A stretch of 64,000 nucleotides of DNA from Diaphorobacter sp. HDW4B (GCF_011305535.1 NZ_CP049905.1:4896001-4960000), one strand, 5' to 3'; counted from the first letter of the stretch, positions 1 through 9,864 are shown. Notes: a model not told the origin generated them from the sequence alone. Numbers and translations are program-made.

Positions 1-293
1 CCGCGCTGGGCGTGGTGATGGCGGCTCACGGCTATCCCGAAGCGCCTCGCAAGGGCGACGCGATCACCGGTCTACCGGCAGAAGCTGAAGACGCGATGGT
101 GTTCCATGCCGGTACCGAACTCAAGGACGGCGTGCTGCGCACCAGCGGCGGTCGCGTGTTGTGCGTGACGGCGCTGGCCGACAACGTCAAGCAGGCGCAG
201 CAGCGTGCGTACGACGTGGCGCGTGGCATCTATTTCGACGGCGCGCAATACCGCCGCGACATCGGCTACCGCGCAGTCAAGCAGCATTCGTGA
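1..293 (+). CDS. purD: Phosphoribosylamine-glycine ligase, C-terminal fragment (5' end outside window)
   Basis: This is the last ~97 codons of PurD, the ATP-grasp ligase that makes glycinamide ribonucleotide from phosphoribosylamine and glycine in purine synthesis. The visible part is the PurD C-terminal domain: a VVMAAHGYP segment, then FHAGT, a [11 protein letters not shown] strand and the terminal [15 protein letters not shown]. The reading frame is open to the first base, so the gene begins upstream. Its TGA overlaps the hemF ATG (TGATG at 291-295), suggesting translational coupling. The family is recognised confidently; only the 3' portion can be judged. Confidence 0.92.
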   Translation, partial: ALGVVMAAHGYPEAPRKGDAITGLPAEAEDAMVFHAGTELKDGVLRTSGGRVLCVTALADNVKQAQQRAYDVARGIYFDGAQYRRDIGYRAVKQHS

Positions 294-1249
294 TGCAGGC
301 AGCGACACCGCTCAATCCGGCCCACCGCGTGAGCCGGGTGCGTGACTACCTTGTGGATCTGCAGGCGCGGATCACCGAGGCGCTCGAAGCCATCGAAGGT
401 CCGACCGATGCGGGTGGCGCACGCTTTTTGGCCGATGCTTGGAGCAAGGGCCCCGAGGAGCGTCTGCAAGGCAATGGCATCACCAAGATCATGGAAAACG
501 GCCGCGTGTTCGAACGCGCGGGCTGTGGCTTCTCGCATGTGCGAGGCCCACAGTTGCCGCCTTCGGCCACGCAGCATCGCCCTGAATTGGCCGGTGCGCC
601 TTTTGAGGCCATGGGCGTGTCGCTGGTGTTCCATCCGCGCAATCCGTATGTGCCGACCGTGCACATGAACGTGCGCATGATCGCGGCGGGCAAGCCCGGT
701 GCCGAGCCGGTGTGCTGGTTTGGCGGTGGCATGGATCTGACGCCGTATTACGGCTTCGATGAGGACGCCCAGCATTTCCACGGCGTGTGCCGCGATGCCT
801 TGGCACCTTTCGGTGAAGGGCTTTATCCGCGCTTCAAGGAATGGTGCGACGAGTACTTCTGCAACAAGCACCGCAATGAACAGCGCGGCGTGGGCGGGAT
901 CTTCTTCGACGACTTCTCGGAGCTTGGATTCGAGCAGAGCTTCAACATGCTGCAAAGCGTGGGCGATGCGTTCCTCAAGTCGTATCTGCCGATCGTCGAG
1001 CGCCGCGTGAACACTCCGTATGGCGAGCGCGAGCGCGAGTTCCAGCTCTATCGCCGTGGCCGTTATGTCGAGTTCAATCTGGTCTGGGATCGCGGCACGC
1101 ACTTCGGTCTGCAGTCCGGTGGACGCACCGAATCGATCCTGCTGTCGATGCCGCCGTTGGTGAGCTGGTCGTATCAGCGCAAGGACGAAGCGGGCTCGCC
1201 CGAAGAGCGATTGACATCGCATTTTTTGCAGCGACGAGACTGGGTCTGA
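293..1249 (+). CDS. hemF: Oxygen-dependent coproporphyrinogen III oxidase
   Basis: HemF converts coproporphyrinogen III to protoporphyrinogen IX by O2-dependent oxidative decarboxylation of two propionates, in the cytoplasm. The 318-residue product is close to the usual ~300. It carries the family blocks [10 protein letters not shown] and, near the C-terminus, [10 protein letters not shown] followed by [17 protein letters not shown] and MPP. I chose the ATG that overlaps the purD stop rather than the longer in-frame extension, because the extension lies entirely inside purD. A hairpin with a T-rich tail follows the stop, so purD-hemF probably ends a transcription unit here. Confidence 0.96.
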   Translation: MQAATPLNPAHRVSRVRDYLVDLQARITEALEAIEGPTDAGGARFLADAWSKGPEERLQGNGITKIMENGRVFERAGCGFSHVRGPQLPPSATQHRPELAGAPFEAMGVSLVFHPRNPYVPTVHMNVRMIAAGKPGAEPVCWFGGGMDLTPYYGFDEDAQHFHGVCRDALAPFGEGLYPRFKEWCDEYFCNKHRNEQRGVGGIFFDDFSELGFEQSFNMLQSVGDAFLKSYLPIVERRVNTPYGEREREFQLYRRGRYVEFNLVWDRGTHFGLQSGGRTESILLSMPPLVSWSYQRKDEAGSPEERLTSHFLQRRDWV

Positions 1250-1284
1250 GCCCCGATTCTCGCGATTGCCTATAATTTTTCAGC

Positions 1285-1320
1285 GGATGGCGCTTGTGAA
1301 GCAGGTGCCATCCATTTTAT
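1285..1320 (+). terminator. Probable intrinsic terminator after hemF
   Basis: A 7-bp perfect stem (GGATGGC at 1285-1291 with GCCATCC at 1307-1313), with a further GCTT/AAGC helix inside the loop, is followed by a T-rich stretch (ATTTTATTTTT). It lies 36 bp after the hemF stop and before rsfS. Confidence 0.65.
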
Positions 1321-1428
1321 TTTTAAGATTTTCGACACGTTCCCCGGGTTGCAGTCCTACTGCCCAAAACCGCGCGGGCGCGTTATATTGAAAACCTCAT
1401 CTTCCTTTCATTGATTGAAGACTGACTG

Positions 1429-2181
1429 ATGACCACATCCCCCAAATCGGAAACCGCCGCAAAAAAAGACGTGACCAAGCTCCAACGCGCCATCGTTGAT
1501 GGACTGGAGGACGTCAAGGCAGTTGACATCCAGGTCTTCAACACCGAATCGCTGTCGCCGCTGTTCGAGCGCGTGATCGTCGCGACCGGCAACTCCAACC
1601 GCCAGACCAAGGCGCTGGCCTCCAGCGTGCGCGATGCCGTCAAGGAAGCGGGCTTCTCCAAGCCACGCATCGAAGGCGAAGAAAACGGCGAATGGATCAT
1701 TGTGGACTGCGGCCAGGCCGTGGCGCACATCATGCAACCCGCGATCCGCCAGTATTACCGTCTGGAAGAAATCTGGGGCGAAACCCCGGTTCGCCTGAAG
1801 CTCGGCGCGGTCAAGCCACGTAAGGTGATGGCATCGGAAGACGCCAGCGCCGAAGGCAAGAAGAAGCCTGCGGCCAAGAAGGCTCCGGCACGCAAGACTG
1901 CCGCTGCTGCTCCAAAAGCCGCAGCACCCAAGGCCGCTGCAGCGAAGAAGCCAGCTGCCGCCAAGAAGGCTGCACCAGCGACATCGGCCAGGTCTGCTGC
2001 TGCCAAGCCAGCCGCAAAGTCTGCAGCCAAGCCCGCAGCAGCACGCAAGCCAGCGGCCAAGGCAGCACCCGTCCAAATCGTGAAGGTCAACAAGCCCTCT
2101 GCCAACAAGAAGGCTTCGCCCAAGGCCGCTGCTGCGGTCAAGAAGGCACCAGCGCGCAAGGCGCCTGCTCGCAAGGCTTGA
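1429..2181 (+). CDS. rsfS: Ribosome silencing factor RsfS with long Lys/Ala/Pro-rich tail
   Basis: RsfS binds ribosomal protein uL14 on the 50S subunit and blocks subunit joining when nutrients are low. Residues ~18-125 match the family, including the IVATGNSNRQTKALA and ENGEWIIVDCGQAVAHIM blocks and the YYRLEEIW motif. The protein is 250 residues, about twice the normal length. The extra ~110 residues after about position 138 are almost only K, A, P and R in AAKKAPARK-like units, resembling histone H1-like or AlgP-type tails. This tail is probably disordered and strongly basic. nadD, which often precedes rsfS, is absent here. A terminator follows at 2213-2245. Confidence 0.93.
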   Translation: MTTSPKSETAAKKDVTKLQRAIVDGLEDVKAVDIQVFNTESLSPLFERVIVATGNSNRQTKALASSVRDAVKEAGFSKPRIEGEENGEWIIVDCGQAVAHIMQPAIRQYYRLEEIWGETPVRLKLGAVKPRKVMASEDASAEGKKKPAAKKAPARKTAAAAPKAAAPKAAAAKKPAAAKKAAPATSARSAAAKPAAKSAAKPAAARKPAAKAAPVQIVKVNKPSANKKASPKAAAAVKKAPARKAPARKA

Positions 2182-2212
2182 TGCGCACTGCGGTCGCATG
2201 ACGACACCCAAG

Positions 2213-2245
2213 GAGGTTCTGCCGTGCAAGCGGCAGGCCTCTTTT
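2213..2245 (+). terminator. Intrinsic terminator after rsfS
   Basis: CTGCCG (2219-2224) pairs with CGGCAG (2231-2236), extended by GAGG/CCTC, and TTTT follows at 2242-2245. It lies 31 bp downstream of the rsfS stop and 20 bp before rlmH. Confidence 0.7.
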
Positions 2246-2265
2246 GCATTGGAGGGTAAGAAAAA

Positions 2266-2733
2266 ATGAAGATATTGATCGTCGCCGTGGGCCAGCGCGT
2301 GCCGGACTGGGCGCAGACGGCCTATGACGATTACGCCAAGCGCTTTCCGCATGAAATCAAGGTCGAGCTCAAGGCGGTGAAGACCGAGCCGCGTGGCTCC
2401 AAGACGCTGGAAAACCTCTACGCCGCCGAGCGCGAACGCATCGAAGCCGCGATTCCGCGCGGCACGCGCATCGTGGCGCTGGACGAACGCGGCACCAACT
2501 TGACCACCAAGGCACTGGCAACGCGGCTGAGTGACTGGCAGTTGAGTGGCGACGACGTGGCGCTGGTCATCGGCGGGCCGGACGGGCTTGATCCCGCTTT
2601 CCGCCAAGCCGCGCACGAGCGCATTCGCCTGTCTGACCTGACCTTGCCGCACGCGATGGTGCGCGTGCTGCTCATCGAACAGTTGTACCGCGCGTGGTCG
2701 GTGAATGCCGGTCATCCGTATCATCGCGAGTAA
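2266..2733 (+). CDS. rlmH: 23S rRNA pseudouridine-1915 N3-methyltransferase RlmH
   Basis: This SPOUT-class methyltransferase modifies pseudouridine 1915 in helix 69 of 23S rRNA on assembled ribosomes, using S-adenosylmethionine. The length (155 residues) is exactly typical. The knotted SAM site is seen as [10 protein letters not shown], and the C-terminal signature [15 protein letters not shown] is complete. The start is an ATG preceded by GGAGGG at good distance. The gene sits between rsfS and maf, its common place in proteobacteria. The maf start lies about 30 bp downstream. Confidence 0.97.
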   Translation: MKILIVAVGQRVPDWAQTAYDDYAKRFPHEIKVELKAVKTEPRGSKTLENLYAAERERIEAAIPRGTRIVALDERGTNLTTKALATRLSDWQLSGDDVALVIGGPDGLDPAFRQAAHERIRLSDLTLPHAMVRVLLIEQLYRAWSVNAGHPYHRE

Positions 2734-2764
2734 CCATCTCAACGATTTTTCATCTTTCTCGCCC

Positions 2765-3382
2765 ATGCCCGATTTCATCTACCTTGCGTCCCAGAGTCCT
2801 CGTCGCCGCCAATTGCTGGAGCAGTTGGGCGTGCGCCATTCGCTGCTGCTGCCCAACGAGGCCGATGATGTGCAGGAGGATGCCGAGGCGATCGAAGCCG
2901 TGCTGCCGGGCGAGTTGCCGCTGGACTACGTGGAGCGCGTGACGGGATTGAAGCTGGATGCGGCGGTGGCACGCCTTGAGCGTCGAGGCCTGGCCGTCGC
3001 GCCGATTCTGTGCTCCGACACGACCGTGGCGCTGGGTCGCAAGATCTACGGAAAGCCGGAAGACGCGGCCGATGCCAAGCGCATGCTGGCGGAGTTGGCG
3101 GGCAATGAACACCGCGTGCTGACCGCTGTTGCGCTGCAGGTGGGCAACAAGCGGCTGACGGCGCTGTCCGAATCGCGCGTGAAGTTTGCGCCGATGACCG
3201 AGGCGCAGATCGATGCCTATGTGGCTAGCGGCGAGCCCATGGGCAAGGCGGGCGCGTATGGCATCCAAGGGCCGGTGGCGCAGTACGTGGCCAACCTGAA
3301 TGGCAGCTACACCGGCATCATGGGGCTGCCGTTGTATGAAACCGCCCAACTGCTGCGCGCAGCGGGCGTGATCGCGGTCTGA
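2765..3382 (+). CDS. maf: Maf-family nucleoside triphosphate pyrophosphatase (YhdE type)
   Basis: A house-cleaning pyrophosphatase that hydrolyses non-canonical or modified NTPs; the YhdE subgroup prefers dTTP/UTP. The 205-residue protein shows the N-terminal SQSPRRRQLLEQLG signature, the CSDTTVAL segment with the catalytic Asp, and the KAGAYGIQG and GSYTGIMGLPL blocks that fit YhdE best. I use the ATG at 2765 because upstream in-frame starts overlap the rlmH end and add residues that do not match the family. In relatives rng usually follows directly; here the denitrification block intervenes and rng appears only at 19074. Confidence 0.95.
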   Translation: MPDFIYLASQSPRRRQLLEQLGVRHSLLLPNEADDVQEDAEAIEAVLPGELPLDYVERVTGLKLDAAVARLERRGLAVAPILCSDTTVALGRKIYGKPEDAADAKRMLAELAGNEHRVLTAVALQVGNKRLTALSESRVKFAPMTEAQIDAYVASGEPMGKAGAYGIQGPVAQYVANLNGSYTGIMGLPLYETAQLLRAAGVIAV

Positions 3383-3402
3383 CCTTCGGCTATGCTGGCG
3401 CT

Positions 3403-4155
3403 TTATTGCAGCGTGTGATTGGCCAGCCGTGTGGCATCCGGAATATGGATGTCGCGCTTGTCCATGCGAATCAGGCCTTCGGCTTCGAGGTCGTGCAGCA
3501 CGCGTGAAAAATACTCGGGCGTGATCGACAGCCGCGAGGCAATCGTCGCCTTGCTCACCGGCAGCGAAATGTCGAGCGTGCGCACCTTGAGCGACGTGGG
3601 GCGCGCGCCGCAACCGGTGCTCGCCAAGGCGAGGGCGGCGGCGTCTTCCACATCTTCGGGCAACGAGTTGAGCAGATAGCCGATGACGCGCTGCATGCCG
3701 CTGTGCAGCGAATAGGCCTGCACGTCGTGCACCAATCCATGCAACCGCCGCGAGATGCCCGCCAGCATGCGCATGGCAAAGCGCGGATCGCTTTCGATTT
3801 CACGCACCACGGCGGCTTTGCCGACGCTCAGCAGCAGCGAATCGGCCAGCGCCTGTGCGTTCACGATATAGGGCTTGTCGGTGAACATCAGCGCTTCGGC
3901 AAAGGTGATGCCGGGGCCTGCAAGCTCAATGATCTTTTCTTGCCCGGCGGGCGACAGCGCATACAGCTTGACCTGGCCATTGACCGTCACATGGAACTCC
4001 TCGCACGGCGTGCCGACGCGGAAAACCGTGTCGCCGCGCGAGAAGCGCCGCAGGCGGCAGCCCGTGGCAAGGCGCTGCAGTTCGGCGCTGGTCATTTCCT
4101 GGAACAAGGGGAGGGCGGCGAGATATCGTGGGATATCGAAGTGCTGTAGGTCCAT
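3403..4155 (-). CDS. dnr: Crp/Fnr-family NO-responsive regulator, DNR type
   Basis: A 250-residue transcription factor with an N-terminal cyclic-nucleotide-like beta-barrel (about 15-125), a dimer helix, and a C-terminal winged HTH in which VSKATIASRLSITPEYFSRVL is the recognition region. It lacks the N-terminal cysteine cluster of FNR, which fits the DNR/NNR branch that senses NO through heme. It is the last gene of the nir-nor block and is preceded by a near-perfect FNR/DNR box (4241-4254), so autoregulation is likely. It is convergent with maf. NnrR is an alternative name; the functional assignment comes from domain type plus context. Confidence 0.85.
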   Translation of the reverse strand: MDLQHFDIPRYLAALPLFQEMTSAELQRLATGCRLRRFSRGDTVFRVGTPCEEFHVTVNGQVKLYALSPAGQEKIIELAGPGITFAEALMFTDKPYIVNAQALADSLLLSVGKAAVVREIESDPRFAMRMLAGISRRLHGLVHDVQAYSLHSGMQRVIGYLLNSLPEDVEDAAALALASTGCGARPTSLKVRTLDISLPVSKATIASRLSITPEYFSRVLHDLEAEGLIRMDKRDIHIPDATRLANHTLQ

Positions 4156-4240
4156 GACGTGGTCTTTGGATGTTGTTCGCTCGATTAGAGTTTTTTTCGG
4201 CTGCCCCTCTGATGATCTGAAACAAGATGTTCCGGAAAAA

Positions 4241-4254
4241 TTGACGGAAATCAG
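4241..4254 (-). promoter_or_regulatory. FNR/DNR-type box upstream of dnr
   Basis: On the minus strand the site reads CTGATTTCCGTCAA, one base from the TTGAT-N4-GTCAA type consensus. Its centre is about 92 bp before the dnr start codon and it overlaps the 3' end of norD. The spacing allows activation of a dnr promoter with a short leader. Confidence 0.6.
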
Positions 4255-6092
4255 TTTCGTGTGAGCTCGGCATAGAGTCGGGCCAGCCGGTGGTTGAGCT
4301 CCTGCGGTCGGTGGATCAGCGTGTAGCCATGCGAGCCGAACAGATGCGGCAGATAGTCGTGCGCCGAGGTGTCGATGGTCACGCAGAACGGCGTCAGCCC
4401 GGCGCTGCGCGCCTCCTGAATCGCGTGGCGCGTGTCCTCGAGGCCGTAGCGGCCTTCGTAGATGTCGAGATCGTTGGGCTTGCCGTCGGTGAGGATCAGC
4501 AGCAGGCGTTGCCGCTCGGGTCGCTCCGAAAGACGCTGCGTGGCGTAGCGGATCGCAGCGCCCATGCGCGTGTAGTAGCCCGGCTTGATGGCCTGCACGC
4601 GGGCCTGCGTGACGGGGCTCCAGCGCTCGTCAAAGCCCTTGAGATATTGGATGCGCACATGCTGCCTGCGCACCGACGAAAAGCCGAGCATCTCGAACGC
4701 ATCGCCGCTGGCGCTGAGCGCTTCGCCGAACACTTGCAGCGAATCGCGAATCAGCTCGATCACGCGGGCGTCGGGCGTGGCGTAGGCGTCGGTGGACTGG
4801 GACAGATCGGCCAGCAGCAGGCTGGCCAGGCTGTGCTGGCTGCGGCGGCGCTGGATGTAGATCGGCGGGCAGGCGCTGCGCAAGGCCCGCCGCGGCGCGC
4901 ACAGGGTTTCTGCCTGATGGCGCACCCAGCCGTCCAGATCGATCTCATCGCCATCGGTGCAGCCGCGAATGCGGTCCGGTGCCTGACGGGCCAGATCCAG
5001 ATGCCGCTTCATGCGCCGCGAGATGCTGCGCAGCCTGGCATCGGGCTCGTGCGGTTCCGCGCCTTGGCTAACCATGACCTGCACGGCGCAGTGGTCGGGC
5101 TGCAGGCGCTCTTTGCGCCAATCCCATTCGGGGAAAGGCATGCCTTCGCCGAGCGGCTGATCGTCATGCGCGGCGCTGGGCAGATCGAGATCGAATTTCA
5201 CGCGCGATGCGATGGAGCTGCCGTCATTGGCGATGGCCAGCTCTTCCATGTCGTTGGCGGCGTCGAGCTGGCGGCCATCGTCGTCGTCATCGTCGGCGCG
5301 GTTGACCTTGGTGAACTCGGCCCACGACAGAATCGATTCGGCGCGAAAGAACATGACCAGCGGCGCGCCGTTGCGTTCGTCTTCCACACGCTTGGCCGCG
5401 CGGCGGCAAGCGTCCTGCAAGGCCTTGGCGGAATTGGTCTGTTCCTTTTGCGGCGCGGGTTGGGCGGCTGGGCTTTTCTCTGCGCTTGTCGGGAACACAA
5501 ACCACAGCCAGACCGGTGCCACGTCCTGCGGTGTGACGGATTGCGCCGCGACGGAAACATGTTTTTTGCGCATCGCGTTCTGCAGTGCCAGTTCGGCTTG
5601 CGCCTGCGGGCCGCGCAGGGATGCGGGATCGGGGCGCTCGGCCAGTTGTGCTGCCAGCAAGCGTTCGTAGGCGGGCTGCAGTCCGGCAAAGCGTTTGAGT
5701 GCGCGCGATGTGGCCAGCACGTTGCTCGACAGCCAGGGCATGTCGGGCCGGATGCATGAGCCCAGCGCGGCGAGCCACAGGTAGAGCGCGCGGTTCAGTG
5801 AGGGATCATCAAACAGGCTGATGCTCTGCGGCAGCGCCAGCGTGTCCTGCTGCCAGGTGCCCAGTTCCGCCGAACTGGTGCTGCCCGCCACGCGTTGCAG
5901 CAGGCTGCGCGGGCCGCCGGTGCGGCTGCGTCCGGCCTGCGCGATGCGTGTGCCCGAGTCGCCGCCGCCAGCACGAAACAGCAGACCGATGGTGCGTTGC
6001 ATGTCGGCCAGATGCACGGCGGCGTGCGGCGCGCGCTGCTCGGCCACGCTGGTGATGAAGCGGTGCCATTGACGTCCAACCCATTCTTCCAT
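4251..6092 (-). CDS. norD: Nitric oxide reductase activation protein NorD (vWA domain)
   Basis: NorD works with the AAA+ protein NorQ to mature or activate cytochrome c-dependent NO reductase, probably by metal insertion. The 613-residue product has a variable N-terminal half, an acidic low-complexity patch (NRADDDDDDGR), and a C-terminal von Willebrand A domain with the MIDAS motif DLSQST and the later ILTDGKPND strand. The start chosen is the ATG at 6092, which has GTGGAG just upstream and lies 31 bp after the norQ stop; a longer in-frame reading would overlap norQ. Order norC-norB-norQ-norD is the standard one. Confidence 0.92.
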   Translation of the reverse strand: MEEWVGRQWHRFITSVAEQRAPHAAVHLADMQRTIGLLFRAGGGDSGTRIAQAGRSRTGGPRSLLQRVAGSTSSAELGTWQQDTLALPQSISLFDDPSLNRALYLWLAALGSCIRPDMPWLSSNVLATSRALKRFAGLQPAYERLLAAQLAERPDPASLRGPQAQAELALQNAMRKKHVSVAAQSVTPQDVAPVWLWFVFPTSAEKSPAAQPAPQKEQTNSAKALQDACRRAAKRVEDERNGAPLVMFFRAESILSWAEFTKVNRADDDDDDGRQLDAANDMEELAIANDGSSIASRVKFDLDLPSAAHDDQPLGEGMPFPEWDWRKERLQPDHCAVQVMVSQGAEPHEPDARLRSISRRMKRHLDLARQAPDRIRGCTDGDEIDLDGWVRHQAETLCAPRRALRSACPPIYIQRRRSQHSLASLLLADLSQSTDAYATPDARVIELIRDSLQVFGEALSASGDAFEMLGFSSVRRQHVRIQYLKGFDERWSPVTQARVQAIKPGYYTRMGAAIRYATQRLSERPERQRLLLILTDGKPNDLDIYEGRYGLEDTRHAIQEARSAGLTPFCVTIDTSAHDYLPHLFGSHGYTLIHRPQELNHRLARLYAELTRN

Positions 6093-6123
6093 GTCGGGGC
6101 TCCACTTCTGTTGTGTGTGCGGC

Positions 6124-6972
6124 TCAGCCCATGACGGCTGTGACCAGTTCCGACAGCGCATCGACGGTTTCGGCGTCGTCGGTCAGCGCATCGACAATCG
6201 CGGCACGGCAGGCTTTGGCGAGCGGCAGGCCGCTGGCGGCAAGGCGTGCGGCCATCACGAGCAGGCGGGTGCTCACGGTTTCTTCGAGGTCTTGTTCGGT
6301 CAGACGTCTGAGTGCTTGAGCCAGCGCCACCAGTTGATCGGCCACCTGCGCATCCACGCCGGATTCGCGCAGCAGAATCTCGCGCTCGACATGGGCGGGT
6401 GGGTAGTCGAATTGCAGCGCCACAAAGCGCTGGCGCGTGCTGGGCTTGAGGCCCTTGAGCACGTTCTGATAACCGGGGTTGTAGCTCACCACCAGCATGA
6501 AGCCGTCGGCGGCATGCAGTTCTTCGCCCGTGCGCTCGATGGGCAGCACGCGGCGGTCGTCGGCCAGCGGGTGCAGCACGACGGTGGTGTCCTTGCGGGC
6601 CTCGACCACTTCGTCGAGGTAGCAGATCGCACCAGTGCGAACAGCGCGGGTGAGGGGGCCGTCGGCCCAGCGCGTGCCACCATCGCTGATGAGATGGCGA
6701 CCGACCAGATCGGCGGCGGAGAGATCGTCATGGCAGCTCACCGTGATGAGCTCGCGCCCGAGGCGAGCGGCCATGTGTTCGACAAAGCGCGTCTTGCCGC
6801 AGCCTGTCGGGCCCTTGATGAGCACCGGCAGGCGCTGCCGGTAGGCATGCTCGAACAGTGCGCATTCGTCACTTGCCGCTACGTAGTACGGCAGCGTGGG
6901 TTCGCTCAAGAGTTGAGCCACGTCGTGAAGCGCATCGGCTTGCGGCATGTGCAGGGTTTCGCTGTGGTCCAT
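6124..6972 (-). CDS. norQ: AAA+ ATPase NorQ for NO reductase activation
   Basis: NorQ is a MoxR-class AAA+ ATPase that partners the vWA protein NorD. The 282-residue protein has Walker A (GPTGCGKTR, about residues 53-61), Walker B (YLDEV), and the DDLSAADLVGRHL segment typical of NorQ/CbbQ. It lies between norB and norD on the minus strand with 21- and 31-bp gaps, so it is cotranscribed with both. An internal ATG at codon 9 is an alternative start. The family assignment is clear. Confidence 0.94.
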   Translation of the reverse strand: MDHSETLHMPQADALHDVAQLLSEPTLPYYVAASDECALFEHAYRQRLPVLIKGPTGCGKTRFVEHMAARLGRELITVSCHDDLSAADLVGRHLISDGGTRWADGPLTRAVRTGAICYLDEVVEARKDTTVVLHPLADDRRVLPIERTGEELHAADGFMLVVSYNPGYQNVLKGLKPSTRQRFVALQFDYPPAHVEREILLRESGVDAQVADQLVALAQALRRLTEQDLEETVSTRLLVMAARLAASGLPLAKACRAAIVDALTDDAETVDALSELVTAVMG

Positions 6973-6993
6973 GAACGTGGCTCCTCTTGAGGG

Positions 6994-8463
<1,470 letters not shown>

Positions 8464-8898
8464 TCAACCTTCGATGTTGGGCGGCCAGTTTTCGGTGTTG
8501 ATCTCGCCTGTCCATTTGAGGAACTCGACGAGATCGCTGGTCTGCTTTTCGCTCAGATTGAATTGCGGCATTTGCCTGCGGCCCGGCGAGTGCGAGGGCA
8601 TGGCACCCATCCACGCCTTGATGAAATCGGGGCCACGGCGCTTGTAGACGTTGCCCAGTTCGGGCGCGAAGTACGCGCCTTCACCAAGCAGCGTGTGGCA
8701 GCCGATGCAGTTGCGGGTTTCCCAGATCTTTTTGCCTGCCACGACGGCGGGCGTGATCTCATGCGCGTTGGAGCGCTCGGGGATGCGGCGTTCGCTGTCG
8801 AAAATCATCGCTGCGAAGAGCAGCGCGAAAAAAGCGGTTCCGCCGTAGAACATGTTGCGGGCCATTTGCTTGGTGAACCCGCCGGTTTTCTGGCTCAT
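8464..8898 (-). CDS. norC: Nitric oxide reductase cytochrome c subunit NorC
   Basis: NorC is the membrane-anchored c-type cytochrome that feeds electrons to NorB. The 144-residue protein has one N-terminal transmembrane helix (about 15-35) and a periplasmic domain with the heme-binding CIGCH (C64, C67, H68); the MPQFNLS segment carries the probable methionine ligand. It begins the norCBQD unit and has its own FNR/DNR-like box at 8957-8970, so it may be induced separately from the upstream norE-norF genes. Confidence 0.96.
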   Translation of the reverse strand: MSQKTGGFTKQMARNMFYGGTAFFALLFAAMIFDSERRIPERSNAHEITPAVVAGKKIWETRNCIGCHTLLGEGAYFAPELGNVYKRRGPDFIKAWMGAMPSHSPGRRQMPQFNLSEKQTSDLVEFLKWTGEINTENWPPNIEG

Positions 8899-8956
8899 AT
8901 GAAGCCCTCCATCGATCCTGAGGGCTTAATCCTCCTTTTTTGCTTGGTTTTTGTAA

Positions 8957-8970
8957 TTGAACCGGGTCAA
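8957..8970 (-). promoter_or_regulatory. FNR/DNR-type box upstream of norC
   Basis: The + strand reads TTGAACCGGGTCAA (TTGACCCGGTTCAA on the minus strand): two good half-sites four bases apart. The site is 59-72 bp before the norC start codon and overlaps the last codons of norF. It suggests an internal NO/O2-responsive promoter for norCBQD. Confidence 0.65.
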
Positions 8971-9248
8971 GAAAAAAATCGGGTCGCAAAAATGACCGCC
9001 AGAATGACGCACAGCCAAGCCAGAAGCGATCTGCGCCAGAGCTTGGGGGCATGGCCCAACTCCATGAAATCAAGCGCGATCACCAGGCCTTTGATGGCGG
9101 AAAGCGCCAACACGATGCCCGAGGCGATCAGCCCGAGGCGGTGCGCGCTGGGGTCTTCGGCCAGCCACCACGAGGCCAGTGTGGCGATGACGAGGATGGC
9201 CCAGGCAAGGTTGATGCGGCGGGCTTCATTGCGTTCGGTGCGGTGCAT
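8967..9248 (-). CDS. norF: NorF-like small membrane protein (cytochrome oxidase subunit IV-type)
   Basis: A 93-residue protein with three predicted membrane helices (around LAWAILVIATLASWWL, GLIASGIVLALSAIKGLVIAL and LLAWLCVILAVIFATRF) matching the small prokaryotic subunit IV/NorF family. NorF accompanies NorE and helps NO reductase activity in Paracoccus; its exact role is not settled. The ATG at 9248 begins the hydrophobic protein; upstream in-frame sequence is overlap with norE. It follows norE by 10 bp and precedes norC. Confidence 0.8.
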   Translation of the reverse strand: MHRTERNEARRINLAWAILVIATLASWWLAEDPSAHRLGLIASGIVLALSAIKGLVIALDFMELGHAPKLWRRSLLAWLCVILAVIFATRFFS

Positions 9249-9258
9249 GAATGGGCTT

Positions 9259-9864
9259 TCAGCGCATGAGATAGACCAGCGGAAACAGCACGATCCACAG
9301 CAGATCGACCATGTGCCAGAACACGCAACCCGACTCCAGCGCGTTGCAGTCGTCCGCGCTGTAGCGGCCTTGAGCGACCGGGCGCAGCAGCAACGCAAAG
9401 ATCACGCAACCCGCCATCACATGCATGAAGTGAAAGCCGGTGAGCATGGTCCACAGAATGTAGAAGTCGTTGCTTGCAAAATCGACGCCAGCGCGCCATT
9501 TGGCGAGGTATTCATGGGTCTTGAGCACCAGAAATCCGCCGCCGAGCAGCAGGGCGCAAAAAAGCCAGCGCGTGGCCGTTCTGTGATGGTTCGCCCGCAC
9601 ACTGGCGAGCGCGTGGGCCGCGCAGGCGCTGGCGCTGATCAGCAGCAGCGTGTTGATGGCACCGACCGATTGATCGAGACTTGCCTGACCCTTGGCGAAC
9701 ACGTCCGGCTGCAGCAATCGGGTGAACGCAAACGCCAGAAACAGCAGGCCGAACGTGGCCAGCTCCAAGCCCACGAAGAACCAGACCACGAGATCGCCGG
9801 GCAGGCGCGTGGGTGGTTCTTCGTCTTTCTGGCTCGACGGAATCTCGAATGCGGGCGAACTCAA
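9259..9864 (-). CDS. norE: NorE-like cytochrome c oxidase subunit III family protein
   Basis: A 201-residue membrane protein of the heme-copper oxidase subunit III family, recognised by GDLVVWFFVGLELATFGLLF, LKTHEYLAKW and FHFMHVMAGC. NorE is linked to NO reductase in Paracoccus and Pseudomonas and may aid its assembly or stability. The best start is a TTG at 9864 that overlaps the nirN stop and follows AAGGA; no ATG is available in a suitable position. Its tight coupling to nirN upstream and norF downstream suggests one continuous nir-nor transcript. Confidence 0.82.
   Translation of the reverse strand: MSSPAFEIPSSQKDEEPPTRLPGDLVVWFFVGLELATFGLLFLAFAFTRLLQPDVFAKGQASLDQSVGAINTLLLISASACAAHALASVRANHHRTATRWLFCALLLGGGFLVLKTHEYLAKWRAGVDFASNDFYILWTMLTGFHFMHVMAGCVIFALLLRPVAQGRYSADDCNALESGCVFWHMVDLLWIVLFPLVYLMR

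Noticed and set aside
266-1222. Long open frame antisense to hemF (318 codons)
   Set aside because: A shadow of a high-GC gene; its composition is His/Arg/Ala-rich without any domain, and hemF is certain.
1408-2778. 456-codon minus-strand frame over rsfS and rlmH
   Set aside because: It covers two clear plus-strand genes and consists of low-complexity Gly/Leu/Cys translation of the rsfS tail.
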